DNA from: Tubiluchus corallicola
Taxonomy: Eukaryota; Priapulida; Priapulimorpha; Priapulimorphida; Tubiluchidae
Reading direction: 5' to 3'
Assembly (NCBI GenBank): GCA_030141605.1
Contig: JAQGDQ010002371.1
Span: 194,547-258,546, forward strand
Length of the DNA stretch: 64,000 bases
Positions 42,084-54,069 of the stretch are shown here, piece after piece (position 1 is the first letter of the stretch; the number at the start of each line of letters is the position of its first letter). The notes beneath the pieces are model-generated. The model had not been told where the DNA came from, searched no databases, and saw only the letters and a list, made by a program, of their open reading frames with translations. The translations under genes were made by a program, and so were the position numbers.

Positions 42084-43520
42084 ATTTACTTGACTGTTGT
42101 TCTTTTCATACGTTTGAAAATTATTCTTACTTGCTAGCTGCTACTGATGTTTATAACAGCAGTTTTCAGAATTACAGTGAGACATTAAGCCACTAAATAA
42201 ATATTATACACTGAGATATGTTTGTGATATCGCTGCACACATATACCAACAAATATTTGCCATAGCCATGGTACTATATTGATAAAGTAAGCTGTACTTT
42301 TGCGCTAAAACATGAATCAAGGCCATTTGCACTTTAGATATAAACATAGACTAGTAAGATCCAACGTCCAGCTTTAATAATAGTAGTTGTAGCCTTCATG
42401 CACTAAAATGTAACAGTTAAGCCAGAATTGAACTCACATTGACCTATTCGTCACTGGCGGCACTATGCATGTATATATTTTAAGCTTCATGTAGGGCCCC
42501 AATATGTGGATATTACCCGTGCACTATCGTACAAGTTTGAACAGGGAAAGTATAGAAAGATTTATGATGCAGAAAAAACTTTGGACCTAACAATAATTCT
42601 TATAATATCACCAGAATGAGCCAACTTGTTGCTTGCAAGTTAAATTATAATGAAGAAACAAGTAGATGTCAAAGATAACCGTTGCCCCCCCCCCCATAAG
42701 ATACAGAGCGGGTACAGGCATATGTACTTGTAAGTCCTCTCTCAAAATGATAACTAACGGAGTTAAAATGTTGATTTTAATTTAAAAGGAGCAGCCAGGC
42801 AACAATTTCTTGATGACGTACCAACAGGTTCTTTAACATCTTCGTCGTTTGCGACAGTAATTGCCTTGGTGGGTAATAATTTTGTGTGCAAAACTTGTGG
42901 CCATGTCTACAAGATATAAGCTCTATTATTTTGTTCTTTACAATACCTACAAATGCGGAAGTGCATATTAATTATTTCCTTCATTTATAAACTCATTTGT
43001 GACTACATTATGGGTAGAATAACGTTGTGTGGATGTTTCCCAACAAGTAGCTAGGGTAAAAATCAGGAGAACAGTCCATGTCAGCTGCATGTTAGCAAGT
43101 AAAATTATTTGTAAACAAAATTCATAAAAATGTAAAACAATTAAAACAAATGCAAAAGAGTTACACGCCTACATTAGTAAAGGAAAGGGAAAAATGATTC
43201 AATATGATTGGGCTGCTTAACTACTGTAATATCTGCTGACCTGACCAAGTCTGCGAGGATTCATCAACAATGTACTGACAAAAATGACATAGTGCAAATC
43301 ATTATGGTTTTAATGTATTATCACGTATTTTATAAGCTTACATATTTATAAAAATAAATTTGATTCGATCTGACTGATTTAAGTATCTGGGCACGAATTC
43401 ATGTACTGCTCTCACGACTGTTTCGCTGTCTTAAGTGTGGTTTAAGCCAGCGGAAATATCTATATCCAATTCATTTAGACGTCTTATCTCCCCCTAGTAA
43501 GCGCGACTAGGAAAGTTAGG
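42084..43520. other. Intergenic upstream of the C45 gene
   Basis: No gene or clear TATA element seen. Contains a short poly-C run near 42688. Confidence 0.5.
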
Positions 43521-43530
43521 CGGAATTAGA

Positions 43531-43570
43531 TATGTAAGTAAGTAAAAGAAAGAAAGAAAGTAAGTAAGTA

Positions 43571-43604
<34 letters not shown>

Positions 43605-43630
43605 TAAGTAAGCAAGTAAGTAAGTAAGTA

Positions 43631-43693
<63 letters not shown>

Positions 43694-43712
43694 GTAAGTA
43701 AGTAAGTAAGAT
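43531..43712 (+). repeat. (AAGT/AAGC)n tetranucleotide microsatellite
   Basis: About 180 bp of 4-bp units with a block of caag variants at 43580-43603 and two single-base insertions. Long minus-strand frames (LLTY repeats) are artefacts. Confidence 0.95.
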
Positions 43713-43878
43713 CTGAATCTAATCTTGAAGAACAATTGGAAAGTTCTTTTCTCAAGTCAGTTAATTTGTTAATTTTAAATTGTTAAAAATAAGTGTTAGC
43801 TGAATTCAAGTTTTAAGCAAATTTTTATGTAAATAAAGTGATACTCTAAAAAGATCGTTGAAAAGCCATATTGGCAGT

Positions 43879-44498
<620 letters not shown>

Positions 44499-44730
44499 GA
44501 TAATATAACTTTTATTTAGTTTTTTTAGTAGCCCAGTTGCACGTACAATTAACTAATACATTTTCTCTGATCCAATCAAAGTAAATAAATATTAAAAAAC
44601 TTGAATTTAAGTTTATGTGAAATTTGTTTTGCCGTTTTTGTTATAGAATTAGTAGCTGATAAAATTTTTATTTATAAGCCTAGTTATTAATTTCATTTTT
44701 CTAAATCAGAACCATCCGGTTGTCATAAAA
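44499..44730. other. Intergenic, nothing recognised
   Basis: AT-rich, no feature. Confidence 0.5.
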
Positions 44731-44847
44731 AAGTTTGAAATAAAAAGTTTGAAATAAAAGTTTGAAATAAAAGTTTAAATTAAAAAGTTTCAAATAAAAG
44801 TTTGAAAAAAAGTTTGAATTAAAAAGTTTGAAATAAAAGTTTGAAGA
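44731..44847 (+). repeat. AAAGTTTGAAATAA minisatellite
   Basis: About eight imperfect copies of a 13-16 bp unit (aaagtttgaaataa). Confidence 0.85.
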
Positions 44848-44849
44848 TA

Positions 44850-45690
44850 GAGCTAATTTGCTGAGGAAAGTGGTGGTGGTGTTGAGATCTTTGTAATACG
44901 TAATCCTTTGTACTTACTGTACCTACCCTTATAAATTTATGATAAGCATACCATACGTATTTCAGAAAATATAGGAATACAAATCAAGTAGCAAAATTTA
45001 AATTGATACGAAGACTCGGACCTGGGACGTTTGTGTTTGAAGCAGATGTACACCAAATGCAGTACAGTTATGTACCTCATTTTGCGTGGATTGTTGCTTA
45101 ACCTTTGACCTACAAACTGTTTGTTCTAGAAAACTGCTTGAAAATTGTTTATTGTGTAATTATACATTTAGCTAAAACTATGTGTTTAACAAAAAATAGT
45201 TTATTTGGAAATTTAGAATACGAATCAATGAAATAATATATAAATCAGAAATGAAAAAACACAAGACATTTAGAGCAAAAAGTGGATAAACAATGTGTAT
45301 TAATTAAATGTGAAAAAATTGTGGTAATAATAACTGTGGTAAATGTGAATGCAGAAATATCAACACAAATTTACACAATCATGAATGAGTACAGTGAAAA
45401 AATGCGTAAAAATGATTAGGTAGAGCTAAAAAAAAAGTACAAGGTTGCAAAGAATATTAATGCAAAGAACATTCACAACGAAAAGTCCCGCTGCATTTTC
45501 TCTGGCAGAATCGATAGCACTTGGTAGATCTTCTATGAAAATGACATGAAACAGTTACTGTGGAAGGCAGAGCATCTGTACATCGGATCTGCTGCTTTTT
45601 TTCTGTAAAAACAACACAGGATGACAGGGATGCATTCAGCAGTGATGCAGAGTATACATTTCATTACTGCTAAACACATCCCTCTCATCC
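44850..45690. other. Intergenic, nothing recognised
   Basis: AT-rich DNA without supported exons. Confidence 0.5.
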
Positions 45691-45692
45691 TT

Positions 45693-46105
45693 GTCTCTCT
45701 CACACACTCACTCATTCCTGCACCCAATCCCATTCCCTTACTTTCTCTGACACTTGCTCACTTGCCCTCCTACTCCCTCTCCCCCTTCTCTCTCTCACTC
45801 CCTCCCTCGCCCTCCTACACCCCCTACCCCCACTCCATCCCCTTCCCACTCCCACACCCACACCCTCTCCCACACCCACGCCCCCTCCCACACCCACGCC
45901 CCCCACACCCACTCCATCCCCTTCCCACTACCACTCACCCTCCCCACACCCACACCCACGCCCCCTCCCACACCCACGCCCCCTCCCACATCCTCATCCC
46001 ACTCGCCCTCTAATCACACTCCCACACCCCTTCAGACTCCTCCCCCTCTCTCCCTCACTTGCTCTCCCTCAAACTCTCTCACTCACAATTACTTCCTCCC
46101 TCTTG
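45693..46105 (+). repeat. C-rich polypyrimidine tract with CCCACA-type repeats
   Basis: About 400 bp with very few G on the plus strand, including repeated 'cccacacccacgccccctc' units. Overlapping Pro-rich and Gly/Val-rich frames are artefacts. Confidence 0.9.
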
Positions 46106-46274
46106 TAGTTTGGTACTAGTCAAAACACTAGAAATTCATCAGATCTTTTGATTAATTACTATTTATTTCAGCGTGAAAGAGACACAAAAAACTTGCAATT
46201 ATAATTTGTGTTTAAAATTTAAAATGTTATAAAATAAAACAGTATTCCACAGTTTAAGAAATTTCGAAGCAGAA

Positions 46275-46616
46275 GCCAGTTCTTCTTGAATTCAAAATCT
46301 GAACCAAGAGCAGGATTCTTTAAGAAATAATGCAGAAATTCCTGCAGAGAGCTTGCAAATGTTTGCATAAAAAAAGTGCTCTTAATCATTAATTTGGTGA
46401 ATTTTAAAATGTAAAAACAACTTCTAAGTCCTTGCTTGGAATTTAGTGATAATCTTACTCAACAAAACAAATTATAGACTCCCCGGCATCTCCATCTGAA
46501 ACTTCTGTGACAATGATCTACGATACCTGTTCTGTTTGAGTTTTTTTCCTTAAAGAATGTGAGTTTTTTCCTAAAGAATCCTGCTCTTAGTTCTAATTTT
46601 GAATTCAAGAATGAGC
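46275..46616. repeat. Inverted repeat, arms of about 45 bp
   Basis: Left arm 'cttgaattcaaaatctgaac' through 'gagcaggattctttaag' (46288-46325) is matched inverted by 'taaagaatcctgctctta' through 'ttttgaattcaagaa' (46571-46611). Confidence 0.7.
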
Positions 46617-46982
46617 CTTTCCACAGCTCCAGCGATTGATGATGATCGTGAGAAGGTCAAAGGTTAAATATACCACAGCAACGCGTCTTAACTGCAACCG
46701 TCACGAGACGTGGGGGTAAAGCAAAGCCGTCTGCTGGATTAGTTAAGTAACTTCCGTTGTTTTACATGGACTTTACTTAACTATGCATTAGTCTGCGCAT
46801 AGAGTGATTTACTAGCAAGATTTTGCTTGGGAACAACAAAAATAAATTAGGCAAGCTTAAAACTATTACTATTTCAACAGCAACGGCTGCGAGGCGTTGT
46901 GAAGTACACAAAAATGCTTTGTATGGCAACCTGTGACTTTTCACGATCATCATCAATCGCTGGAAAAGTGAAAAGGCTTATT
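46616..46982. mobile_element. MITE-like element with ~45-bp terminal inverted repeats
   Basis: The left end 'gagcctttccacagctccag' followed by 'cgattgatgatgatcgtga' is matched inverted by 'tcacgatcatcatcaatcg' followed by 'ctggaaaagtgaaaaggctt' at the right end. About 370 bp long, without coding potential. Confidence 0.7.
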
Positions 46983-46984
46983 GG

Positions 46985-48560
46985 AATCCCGAGTGTTTCG
47001 ACTAGTACCTCAAGCTAGTAGCTACAGTGGGTGAAGCAGAGCACATTTGGTCAAACTATGTATCATTCATTTTAATAATTTTATTTTTCTTTAATCAGCA
47101 ATCCTAATCTTGTTTTTTTAGTTAATTCATAATCTTATATTTTTATAGTACATTTTCCACCTAAAACGTGTAAAGTTCTATTTTTAAAAAAAGTGAGAGT
47201 CAGTTGCTAGTCAGTGGTTTTTAATTTACTTCTTTTTCCAAGCTAAGTATTTTGACATGTGTGTCCTTAGACTGGGAAATAAGAGATATAAGATCTGGAT
47301 ATAAGAGAGCTCCAGTTTGGTACAAACTCTTTTTGATTCAACATTGTAACGATTAGCTAGTGAAAAATGTTGAGACGTGGAAAAATAATACACTTGCTGC
47401 TTTTATTTATGCTAAAACGAAAGAACTAATCTGTCAATTTTGCAGGAAATGATGTTGTTGTCTGCACTCCTGTCATGCCCTGGCCGCCGGTGACGTCATA
47501 TCTGTTTTTTCAGACACCTCTGTGGTGCGAGGAAGGCAAATGAAAAATAAATTTCGTTTTCCCATGCAGGGCCTCTCTTATATGGCACAGTCTAAACAAG
47601 GCATGACAGTAAATCAAGCACTACTGACTAACACCAGTCTGCGACTTTTCTAAAAAAAAACTTATGCATTTAAAAACTAAAAAAACTTGTGCCTTTAAAA
47701 AATGAAATAATTCGCTACACAAAATTACTGATGGCGGAAGCTGTTAATTAATAACTGATACATGTATGACCAAATATGCAATCATCCTGTGCCCACTGTC
47801 ACTTGACAAAACTTTCGTGATCCAATTGCAGCCAATTCTTTTATCAACCATGTAGATTCGACCCCGTCCTTCTGCATGGACGTGTCTTCTGGGCTTGTCC
47901 TCTGCGTGCGTCCTCTGGGCGTGTCTTCTGGGTTTGCCCTCTGGATGTGAACCAGTGATTCTGTTCAAATGTAAATAGCTTAAATCAATTCCCAAGTTGC
48001 CAACATACAAGAAGTAACAAACCAAAATACAATATGCTCTCTATTCGGTTTGACAATAGTTTTTATACCTGCACATTTTTTCAAGTTCCCTTATCACAGA
48101 GTATGTGTTCGAGGTTTCTTCTCTATCTCAGTGTAGTTAAAACACATGGCCAGGGTCAGTGTTTTTTATTTATTTATTTAATATATCCACAATGATTATT
48201 ACAGCATTGTACATAAAAGTATTTAATAATATATTTATTATTATGTGCACAAGATGCCAAGCCGCAAATTACTCGTGGGGTACTCAAGAAGTAATTACTT
48301 GTTTGGAGTACCCCAAATGAATGTGGACTGAGTGTAATAGAAAAGAGCACTAAAGGAGTAGAAGGAAAGGTTAATAGAGAATAGAAAGAAGAAGAAAGGT
48401 GTGATGGTATCTGTATGAAGTAACATGAACTATAGAAATGTAAAAATTGACATAGCAACACAATGGATTCCGACAGGGACAGCAGTGTAATTAATCAAAT
48501 TGATTTATTCTGTATAATTAGAAAAGATTTCACTTTTGAAATTTCTTTTGAAGTTATTTA
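46985..48560. other. Intergenic; small G/C-rich minisatellite and a short hairpin
   Basis: No gene supported. At 47855-47945 are about five imperfect copies of 'gtgtcttctgggc/tcctctgggcgtg'. At 48276-48315 is a hairpin, TGGGGTACTC ... GAGTACCCCA, with short loop. A TGACGTCA palindrome lies at 47493. Confidence 0.5.
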
Positions 48561-48564
48561 TAGA

Positions 48565-48865
48565 TAAACAATAAGTCTAGGGTCAGTGTTAGCGATGAAG
48601 TGCCTTGCCGCATCAGTCCTGCAATACTTAATACGAAATTCGCTAAATCTTGTTGAGTAATGTCTTACGTTAATAGCTAATAGGTTTAAAAAGAAAGCAG
48701 GGAGAAGTTTATGTTTGGTTATGTAGATGTAAACAGCGGTATTCAGGTTTATTAGATCATTTAGCACTAGGATAGAATAATTCTTATAAATCAATCTTAT
48801 AAATTTACGTTGTAGAGAGTTTAGTTTAACTAGAGTTGAAGGGTAGGTGTTAGGAAATGCGGGAC
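48565..48865 (-). pseudogene. LINE (CR1/jockey-like) ORF2 C-terminal remnant
   Basis: On the minus strand: PSTLVKLNSLQRKFIRLIYK, then LNDLINLNTAVYIYITKH, LLPAFFLNLL, HYSTRFSEFRIKYCRTDAA and FIANTDP. This is the usual order at the end of CR1/L2/jockey-type RT proteins (LxxLQKKAIRxI ... LxxLxxxxFxYK ... LPxxF ... YxTR). It is open over about 95 codons but cut off before the final W-N segment. Confidence 0.75.
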
Positions 48866-48869
48866 CTAA

Positions 48870-49385
48870 CTAGAAAACTGTTAGTGGTGCCCTCTACCCT
48901 ACAAAAGCTGAAGATTGATGATGTTTTATGCGCACCGTGTAGCACGCCAGTCCCAGCCAAAAAACGTTGAGGGCTTGAGGCTCCACATTAGAAAAAATGA
49001 TATGTACTAGAAGTTGAAAACCTGTATGAAATATTTAATGTTTTATTACAAGTCAAGATAATTACTGACATAATTAATAAAGAAACGATCAATAAAAAAC
49101 ATTGAAACGCAGATATACGGGAACAGACTGAAGATTTGCACTGCGTTCACAACATCAAGATACTTCAAACACACCAGACGTTCATTAATTCATCACAGAG
49201 TCCTCGACCAGAGAGTGTTGAAAGCGGGGCCCCTCTTGGCGCGAGGTCCAATTTGAAGAAATCTGTCAAATTGGCTTAAAACCGGCCCTGAAGATGACAT
49301 GTAAGTCTTATTGGTAAACTGCTACAATAGTGCTAAATACTTCGCTTACCAAAAAACTACTAGGTCTACTGCCATGAAACTGAAG
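48870..49385. other. Intergenic, nothing recognised
   Basis: Mixed-composition DNA between two LINE-derived segments. No exon found. Confidence 0.4.
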
Positions 49386-49394
49386 TGAACTGAA

Positions 49395-50420
49395 GTAATT
49401 AAAGATCATTTCCACAAAGTTTTTCAAATTTATGCGTATATTTGACTTTGTTTACAGTAAATTGTGTCATAAAACAGTTGATATGTTCGACATAGTCAGC
49501 ATATTTAGTTTCGGGACATTTTAAGACCGCATGAGTAAGTCTGAACAACATTCAAATCACAAAATTGACATTCAGCATATTTAGTTTCGGGACATTTTAA
49601 GATCGCATGAGTAAGCGTTTGAACAACGTTCAAATCACAAAATTGACATTCAGCATATTTAGTTTCGGGACATTCTAAGACCGCATGAGTAAGGGCCTGA
49701 ATAACATTCAAATCACAAAATTGACATTCAGCATATTTAGTTTCGGGACATTTTAAGATCGCATGAGTAAGCGTTTGAACAACATTCAAATCACAAAATT
49801 GACATTCAGCATATTTTGTTTCGGGACATTTTAAGACCGCATGAGTAAACGTTTGAACAACGTTCAAATCACAAAATTGACATTCAGCATATTTAGTTTC
49901 GGGACATTTTAAGATCGCATGAGTAAGCGTTTGAACAACGTTCAAATCACAAAATTGACATTCAGCATATTTAGTTTCGGGACATTCTAAGACCGCATGA
50001 GTAAGGGCCTGAATAACATTCAAATCACAAAATTGACATTCAGCATATTTAGTTTCGGGACATTTTAAGATCGCATGAGTAAGCGTTTGAACAACATTCA
50101 AATCACAAAATTGACATTCAGCATATTTTGTTTCGGGACATTTTAAGACCGCATGAGTAAACGTTTGAACAACGTTCAAATCACAAAATTGACATTCAGC
50201 ATATTTAGTTTCGGGACATTTTAAGATCGCATGAGTAAGCGTTTGAACAACGTTCAAATCACAAAATTGACATTCAGCTTATTTAGTTTCGGGACATTCT
50301 AAGACCGCATGAGTAAGGGCCTGAATAACATTGAAATCACAAAATTGACATATTCCATTTTCCTGTTTCATCCTGCTCCACCTGCCAGTCTCAATTCGTA
50401 TGTAGTGGCAATTCTGAATC
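49395..50420 (-). pseudogene. LINE ORF2 C-terminus with expanded zinc-knuckle repeat
   Basis: On the minus strand the segment begins HYIRIETGRWSRMKQENG (about 50410-50357), the conserved lead-in to the C-terminal CCHC knuckle of several LINE ORF2 proteins. It runs through the tandem knuckle array, and leaves it as YADYVEHINCFMTQF ... KFEKLCGNDL and a TAA (about 49400), which looks like the normal end of such an ORF. One unit carries a stop (TAT to TAA near 50280) and the last has a 2-bp deletion, so the product is not intact. Confidence 0.7.
49505..50362 (-). repeat. 78-bp minisatellite with 312-bp higher-order period
   Basis: Eleven units of 78 bp, each encoding 26 residues with the knuckle C-Q-F-C-x9-H-x4-C-P-E-T-K. 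Units fall into three types by residues (NVIQALTHAVLE = D, NVVQTLTHAILK = A, NVVQTFTHAVLK = B). In minus-strand order they run D-A-B-A, D-A-B-A, D-A-B'. So the four-unit block of 312 bp has itself been duplicated. Confidence 0.92.
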
Positions 50421-50439
50421 TTGAAATGATTATCCTGTA

Positions 50440-51060
50440 ATGTTCGGTAAGAATGCTGTTATCATTCTTGTAAGGAGGGTTTAGTCTGCTCGTGGTTTAT
50501 ACTACTGTGTACACCCTGTTTCGAATCTGGATCATTTCCAAACGCAATAAGTACTTCATTCTTGTAGCATTCAACCTCAAGTTTTTCAATAATTACCACA
50601 AAACTTAATATACATGTAACCAAGAACTTTCAAAGCACCGCATATTTTTACAACAGCAGAAACTTTGGAAAGCAGGAATAATTAATCAAGAATGGTTTAG
50701 TTCCAAAATAAATTTTATAGAAATATCGTTTGTCTAAACGGAAAACTACAAGATGGAGACTTGGGAAGCAAAGTTGAAGTTAATTTACTGTTGCAGAAAA
50801 CTTTTTTTTAATTTATGCAACCAAATGTGTTGGTCAATTATTACTTTGCACTGTTGCTTTTGTTACTGTCAGTTACAGAAAAAATTATAGCATCCAACAT
50901 TAGTGACAGCCCAGGATATATGAGTACTGGTGCTAACTTCATAAACTGTATTTAAAAATTTTAATTCTGATATTCATGCTCTCATTCAGTACAAAATCAT
51001 GGATACAAAACTTACCAAGTTCACACTGAAGCTCTGCTTATGATAGCTAGATGGTATTTT
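50440..51060. other. Intergenic, nothing recognised
   Basis: May hold further decayed LINE sequence up to about 50620 but no clear motif was seen. Confidence 0.4.
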
Positions 51061-51065
51061 TTAAT

Positions 51066-51201
51066 CAGCAAAAGTTCATGTGGTGTGTTAGCTCTTCACA
51101 GTCTAATTTTGACGTTTACTGCTGTGCGAATCTGAAAGTTCTTGTGGTGTGTTAGCTCTTCACAGTCTAATTTTGACGTTTACAGCTGGTCGCGAATCTG
51201 A
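51066..51201 (+). repeat. Tandem duplication of a 68-bp segment
   Basis: Two near-identical copies beginning 'agttcatgtggtgtgttagc' / 'agttcttgtggtgtgttagc' and ending in 'gcgaatctg'. Confidence 0.85.
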
Positions 51202-51264
51202 AACAACGTGATGAAGGAAGTAAAAAGACTACGGCGAAAATGGATTAAATTTAAAGCACACTAA

Positions 51265-51385
51265 ATCAGCGTTTATCAGACATCCGCAATGCGTTATGCG
51301 TTATTGCGTATCCAGCTGCGCATAAACAATCAAAAGGCGTGACTGCAGAAAAATCTAACGCAATAACGCAGGTCTGATAAACGAG
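51265..51385. mobile_element. Small palindromic MITE-like element
   Basis: Left 'cgtttatcagacatccgcaa' with 'tgcgttattgcg' is matched inverted by 'cgcaataacgcaggtctgat' with 'aaacg' at the right end; about 120 bp in all. Confidence 0.6.
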
Positions 51386-51773
51386 ATCATTAAAAACAAA
51401 GCATGCGTGACGTCATATATACACAACGTAAATTAGAGAAAGAAAAGGAAATGTTAAACTATGTCCCCAAAAAACTTTCCATGCAAAATTACATTACTTG
51501 GTTTTCGCTTACTTGCTGGAAAGACTTATGTAACTAGAAAAGAAAATTTTTAATTATTTAAAATGTTTTTATCAATTGGTAAAATGTCACTGACTCACCC
51601 TCCAGGGGTGCACCACTCACTAACCAAGAACGTGTTTTTTAATCTTATTGAGAAGATACAATAATTTAAAATTTTTACTTAATTAGTGACGTGTGTGTTA
51701 CGAATGCTCTTGATTATTTTTTCAAAGTTTACACAACATTATCTAAATTTGTTTCAAATGACCTACTACCAAA

Positions 51774-52004
51774 ATGACTGTGTCTAAAGGTGATCGCGGG
51801 AGTTTAAATATTTACACGTTTTATACAGCTTTGCTGCCAACTCAAGCCCCGTATGCAAAAAGGCAGTTTGTAAGTGGTATAAAATTTCAGGACGAACTTT
51901 TTAAACTTTATGTAAGTGGAGGGTTTCCTTGTGCTTTAAGTAAAGCTGGTCTAAAAACGTCCAATATTCCTTATTTGTATTCACAAAGCTACCGAAAAGG
52001 GTAA
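51774..52004 (+). CDS. Small ORF starting in the left arm of the foldback element
   Basis: 76 codons, MTVSKGDRGSLNIYTFYTAL and onward, ending SQSYRKG and a stop. It is related to the mirrored ORF at 52690-52821 (both have G-x-RGSL-x-x-x-x-FY near the start and K-I/F-Q-x-E/D near residue 38). Function unknown. Conservation of the reading frame in two inverted arms is the only reason to list it. Confidence 0.35.
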   Translation: MTVSKGDRGSLNIYTFYTALLPTQAPYAKRQFVSGIKFQDELFKLYVSGGFPCALSKAGLKTSNIPYLYSQSYRKG

Positions 52005-52689
52005 GATTTAACTTCCAAACGTAAGATGTCTTATAAGAGGTACCGAACATATTTTTGATCATATAAGACTTCATAACTCAAGCTGCCATCACAGCAATTC
52101 CTACTGTTATAAGGGAGTTAGTAGGTATGATTCTATTTCTTAATTAAAACTAATTAAAGTAGTTAATCTAAATACTAACTAAAATAGTCAAAATTTTACA
52201 AAATATACGTGTTGATTTTTGAATACGTGCTGTATCACGTCTGAACTTTGCATAATTGATGATTTTGTAAAATTTTCAGACTAACTTAACTTAACTAACT
52301 ATTAATTAATTTTAATGTTAGTATATTCTAATAAGAATTGGGCTTTTTAAGTTTTCGGGTGTGAAATGGGCATAAAATTTGGTGTCAAAATGATGTTACC
52401 AAATTTAGCAAAACACGTTTGTGACTGAAGAAGCTCCCCTTTCCTAATTTAACCCTCTTCTACCAACTACAGGCCTAATTTGTTATGCTTTGCAATAATT
52501 AACTAACGTAATACAATTAACTAGTGACACTAATTATTTCTTAATTTTGGTACTAAGTAAATAACTAAAAGCAGGCAGCAGCTTGAAAATGAAGTAAGTC
52601 TGTTGATGAAAAATAATAACGAAATTCAAACTAAAGAATCGGCGCTTCTTTTTAAACTTGTTTAATTAAAGCACATGAAAATCCTCCAT

Positions 52690-52821
52690 TTACAAGCTTA
52701 AAAATTCGTTTTGAATTTTGTAATTACGTATTGCCTGTTTGCATGCAGGGCTTTCGTCGGCAGTCACGCTGTAGAAAACGTGTAAATCTAAACTCCCGCG
52801 AAGACCGTTAGGCGCAGCCAT
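52690..52821 (-). CDS. Mirrored small ORF in the right arm of the foldback element
   Basis: 43 codons, MAAPNGLRGSLDLHVFYSVT and onward, ending KIQNEFLSL and a stop. It points inward, opposite to the left-arm ORF. It may be a truncated copy or an exon lacking its continuation. Confidence 0.3.
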   Translation of the reverse strand: MAAPNGLRGSLDLHVFYSVTADESPACKQAIRNYKIQNEFLSL

Positions 52822-53180
52822 TTTGATGATAAGTCATTTGAAACAAGTTTAGATAACATTGTGTAAACTTTGGAAAATAATCACAGCATTCGTAGCGCAC
52901 ACGTCACTAACTGAGCAAAATTTTAAATTACTATCTTGTTAATAAGATTAAAAATACGTTATTGGTTTGTGAGTGGCGCACCCTGGAGGGTAAGTCTGCG
53001 ACATTTTACCAATTCGTGAAAACATTTTAAATAATTAATAATTTTCTTTTGTAGTTACATAAGTCTTTCCAGCAGGATAGCGAAATACTATGTAACATAA
53101 CTTTGCATGGAAAGTTTTTTGGGACATAGTTTAACATTTCCTTTTCTTCCACTGATTGTGTATATATGACGTCATGTAAT

Positions 53181-54065
53181 GGTGCAATCGGTACAGCATC
53201 ACGGGGGATTTAAAATGAAAATAAACAAAAATTCCTTTCAACACGAGTACGATATACGCATAAAATTAATGTAAAGTAATATAATTTTTAAGACGATTTT
53301 TCTGAAGCCTAATTCAATCACCCCTTTTCTTGTCCATTAAGACAATAACTATTGCCAATAAGCATTGACCAGCAAATAGTTGGAAAGACAAACATTAATC
53401 GTTTTACTAAAATTGCAAAGTATTTATAATCTGAGCACAATTGAAATTTGAGGCATATGACTTGCCACTGTGTCAACGAAATTCTAAGAAAATTTTAAAG
53501 TGAGATAAACTATTCAATCTCCGAGAAAAACCTTAGGCTGTAAGCTAGATGATGACGTAAAAGTTTCACGCTGGCACGTACGGATACCCATAAAATTATT
53601 TTGTGATAAGCAAAGCTCTTTTCACCATTATCACAGTTATATTCACTTCAATGGAATAGAATGTTCACCCTGTAAAATTATCTGCAAGTCAGAGTTTCAG
53701 TGTGACAAAAAAGCTACTACAAAAAGGGTCCTAATAGTTACATGATTAAATTTTAATCTAATAAATTTAGGGGTGAGTGAGTGAATGAGTGAGTGAGTGA
53801 GTGAGCGAGCGAGCAAATGAGTGTGATATAAACTTTACCCAAAGTTTGCCGTTGCAGAATGCACTAAAACCTGACCTATCAGATGTTGACCCTCAACACT
53901 CAACCTACTTGACCCTCAATACTCAACCTACTAGAGACTGTGATGGCGGGGAATCTGCCTTGTAACAAACCTGATCAGTTTTCGTGCTACCTTGTAATAC
54001 ATTTGATAGAAAGTATTAAAATTATCAAGTGGATAAAGGATTACCGGCACAAGGATTCTGATCGA
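53181..54065. other. Intergenic with a short (GAGT)n tract
   Basis: No gene. A (GAGT)n stretch at 53773-53812 and a short duplicated phrase 'gaccctcaacactcaaccta' at 53889-53932. Confidence 0.5.
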
Positions 54066-54069
54066 CGAC

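Larger units (their letters stand above)
51408..53180. mobile_element. Foldback-type element with ~400-bp inverted arms
   Basis: The left arm (51408-51835) and right arm (52770-53178) are diverged inverted copies. Outer ends share tgacgtcatatatacacaa; inside follow 'aggaaatgttaaactatgt', 'actttccatgcaaa', 'acttatgtaact', 'aaaatgtc', a 'ccaggg(t)gcgccac'-like block, 'gcgacgtg'-like block and 'acacaa(c/t)(a/g)ttatctaa'. Each arm ends inward with the start of a small ORF. The 0.9-kb centre has no recognised transposase. A solo arm lies at 27.5 kb. Confidence 0.8.

Noticed and set aside
43516-43755. LLTY-repeat frames on the minus strand
   Set aside because: Products of the (AAGT)n microsatellite.
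45621-46119. Pro-rich and Gly/Val-rich frames
   Set aside because: Products of the polypyrimidine repeat on each strand.
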